Shown here: in pieces, positions 62,776 to 64,000 of the stretch
Layout of the letters: each line of letters starts with the position of its first letter
Position numbering within the stretch: the first letter of the stretch is position 1
DNA from: Eubacterium sp.
Lineage (GTDB): Bacteria > Bacillota > Clostridia > Lachnospirales > Lachnospiraceae
DNA length: 64,000 bases
Reading direction: 5' to 3'
Assembly (NCBI GenBank): GCA_017433825.1
Contig: JAFRGL010000009.1
Span: forward strand, 49,080-113,079
Notes under the pieces: generated by a model
Databases searched by the model: none
What the model was told of the DNA's origin: nothing
The model's input: the letters and a program-made list of their open reading frames with translations, nothing else
Program-made: the position numbers and the translations under genes

Positions 62776-63618
62776 ATGGATTATTCTCTGGGATTGTATG
62801 AGAAGGCCATGCCTTCGGGCCTGTCCTTCGAAGAAATGCTCTCCGTTACGGCAAAATGCGGCTTTGACCGGCTGGAAATCAGCGTTGACGAAACGGAGGA
62901 ACGCCTGGCAAGGCTTGACTGGAGCCCCGACAGACAATATGAACTGGGACACCTCTCCCGCAGGGCCGGCGTGCCCATCCGCACCATGTGCTTAAGCGGC
63001 CACCGGAAATACCCTTTCGGCACCCGGGATCCGGAAAAAGAGGCCCGGTCCATGGAAATCATGGAAAAAGCCGTGGATTTCTGTGTGAATGCAGGCATTT
63101 CCATCATCCAGCTGGCCGGCTATGACGTGTATTATGAAGAAGGCGGGGAAGATACCAGGGCCCGTTTTGAGAAAAACTTAAGGTCCGCGGTGGATTACGC
63201 CGCTGGCAAGGGCGTCGTCCTTGCCTTTGAAACCATGGAAACGCCTTTTATGGATACCGTGGAAAAGGCTATGTATTATGTCAACCGGATTGATTCCCCC
63301 TGGCTGGGCGTCTACCCGGACATCGGCAACATGAAAAACGCGGCCGTACTCTACGGCCATGACGTGGTTGACGATCTGAAAAAAGGCGCAGGACATATCT
63401 GTGCCATGCATCTGAAGGAAACCCTGCCCGGCGTATACCGGGACATGGAATTCGGCTCCGGCGGGCATACGGAATACGAACGGTGCATTTCCGCGGCTTA
63501 TGCTATGGGTGTACGGATATTCACGGGGGAATTCTGGTACAAAAAAGGAAGCGATTATATCGGCGCCATTACTGCCGCCGGCCGCTTCCTCCGTGACAAA
63601 ATCGAATCCTGCATGTAA
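62776..63618 (+). CDS. L-ribulose/L-xylulose-5-phosphate 3-epimerase (UlaE/SgbU-like)
   Basis: A 280-residue xylose-isomerase-like TIM-barrel enzyme. Family marks: YSLGLYEKAMPSGLSFEEML, then GFDRLEISVDETEERLARLD, MCLSGHRKYPFGTRDPEKEA, VVLAFETMETPFMDTVEKAM (metal Glu), YPDIGNMKNAA (metal Asp), MHLKETLPGVYRDMEFGSGG (His) and FTGEFWYKKGSDY (second Glu). UlaE converts L-xylulose 5-phosphate to L-ribulose 5-phosphate, the substrate of AraD encoded at 49157-49879. The chosen ATG has AGGAGG 7-8 bases upstream; the longer frame from 62752 overlaps the kinase stop. Last gene of the operon before a strongly self-complementary region. Confidence 0.93.
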   Translation: MDYSLGLYEKAMPSGLSFEEMLSVTAKCGFDRLEISVDETEERLARLDWSPDRQYELGHLSRRAGVPIRTMCLSGHRKYPFGTRDPEKEARSMEIMEKAVDFCVNAGISIIQLAGYDVYYEEGGEDTRARFEKNLRSAVDYAAGKGVVLAFETMETPFMDTVEKAMYYVNRIDSPWLGVYPDIGNMKNAAVLYGHDVVDDLKKGAGHICAMHLKETLPGVYRDMEFGSGGHTEYERCISAAYAMGVRIFTGEFWYKKGSDYIGAITAAGRFLRDKIESCM

Positions 63619-63624
63619 AAGTAT

Positions 63625-64000
63625 AGTTTTGAAATTGAACAGCAGCCGTCTCGGCAGAAGAACGGCCGGCAGGTCGTTTCAGCCTGAAAAATATACAGCT
63701 GCGAAACCGTCTGATTTCGGGTACCGGCCTGTTCTTTCTGCCGGTACGTCTGCTTTGCAATTCCCGGGCCGGGCCCCAAAGCAGACGTTTTGCGGCCGGA
63801 AATCAGCCTGGCTGAACGAGGCCGTATTGGAGCAAGCAGACAAAGAAATACCGAATAAGAGAAGACCGATGAGGGGCGGAAACTGCGCTTACCATGCCAG
63901 GTTTCCGAGCGAAAGAGGGAGAGTTGTGATCAACAGAACTCTCCCTCTTTGAGCGGTACCCGAAATCGGGCTTCGAATATTCGGTATATTTCTTTCTGCG
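63625..64000. ncRNA. highly self-complementary, probably structured RNA region, cut by window end
   Basis: About 375 bases without a convincing gene but dense with pairing arms: GTACCGGC/GCCGGTAC (63721-63728 / 63740-63747), CGTCTGCTTTG/CAAAGCAGACG (63747-63757 / 63777-63787), CGGCC/GGCCG with nested TCAGC/GCTGA (63793-63824), GGAAAC/GTTTCC (63878-63883 / 63901-63906), and a perfect 14-bp AAAGAGGGAGAGTT/AACTCTCCCTCTTT (63912-63925 / 63937-63950). Long-range arms join GATTTCGGGTACCG to CGGTACCCGAAATC (63713-63726 / 63954-63967) and GAAATACCGAATA to TATTCGGTATATTTC (63845-63857 / 63978-63992). The last two cross each other like a pseudoknot. Family and strand not identified; no clear terminator for the upstream operon precedes it. 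Confidence 0.5.

Noticed and set aside
63500-63952. 150-residue open frame near the right end
   Set aside because: It begins inside the UlaE-like gene in another frame and runs through a region of dense inverted repeats; no ribosome site and no domain.

Overview
The window looks like a chromosomal piece of a Gram-positive, obligately anaerobic member of the Clostridia, most likely a gut Lachnospiraceae- or Oscillospiraceae-type organism. The signs are GGAGG-type ribosome binding sites almost everywhere, a secA-prfB pair with a programmed RF2 frameshift, an atpIBEFHAGDC operon, TelA/XpaC, lipobox lipoproteins, BspA-type leucine-rich repeats, and a roughly 105-bp palindromic repeat that I recall from many gut Firmicutes. 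No rRNA, tRNA, CRISPR array, prophage or insertion sequence was recognised.

Layout. 1-5.8 kb: the end of an iron-type alcohol dehydrogenase, a DUF6273-type lipoprotein, the cloverleaf-like repeat, then a minus-strand pair made of a zinc-ribbon membrane protein and a 1113-aa exported protein. 6-8.1 kb: a uroporphyrinogen-decarboxylase-family (URO-D) protein, two terminators, three tandem 65-bp hairpin repeats and an AIM24-family protein. 8.2-18.4 kb: an accessory block with a TIR-membrane-propeller protein, its degenerate partner, and an LRR-TIR-Sel1/TPR protein. These flank a divergent cation/proton antiporter-MgtC pair. 18.5-27.2 kb: housekeeping and envelope genes (NlpC/P60 hydrolase, prfB, secA, a DEDDh exonuclease, an SPFH zinc-ribbon protein, nudC). 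27.5-34.2 kb: the F-type ATP synthase operon, whose c subunit has a two-carboxylate, probably Na+-binding, signature. 34.5-44.9 kb: DUF169, XpaC-TelA, MATE, a DASS transporter, a PfkB kinase, an S9 peptidase and a ferredoxin-fused aldo/keto reductase. 45-49.1 kb: a surface O-acylation cluster (SGNH, DUF4358, MBOAT, DHHW).

49.1-63.6 kb is a carbohydrate catabolic region. It holds AraD, a second URO-D-family protein, an OB-fold-like lipoprotein, a complete ABC sugar importer, an S66 LD-carboxypeptidase-like protein, and a five-gene operon of PEP-mutase/isocitrate-lyase-like protein, amidohydrolase, D-2-hydroxyacid dehydrogenase, L-xylulokinase-like FGGY kinase and UlaE-like 3-epimerase. The last two plus AraD would turn L-xylulose into D-xylulose 5-phosphate. 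The preceding three enzymes suggest an uncommon sugar acid or related compound feeds into it.

The most unusual signals are non-coding. Two ~140-nt elements (27.3 kb and 56.9 kb) share conserved sequence blocks and show compensatory base changes in their stems, which is direct evidence for a structured RNA. A different, highly self-complementary region runs off the right end of the window.
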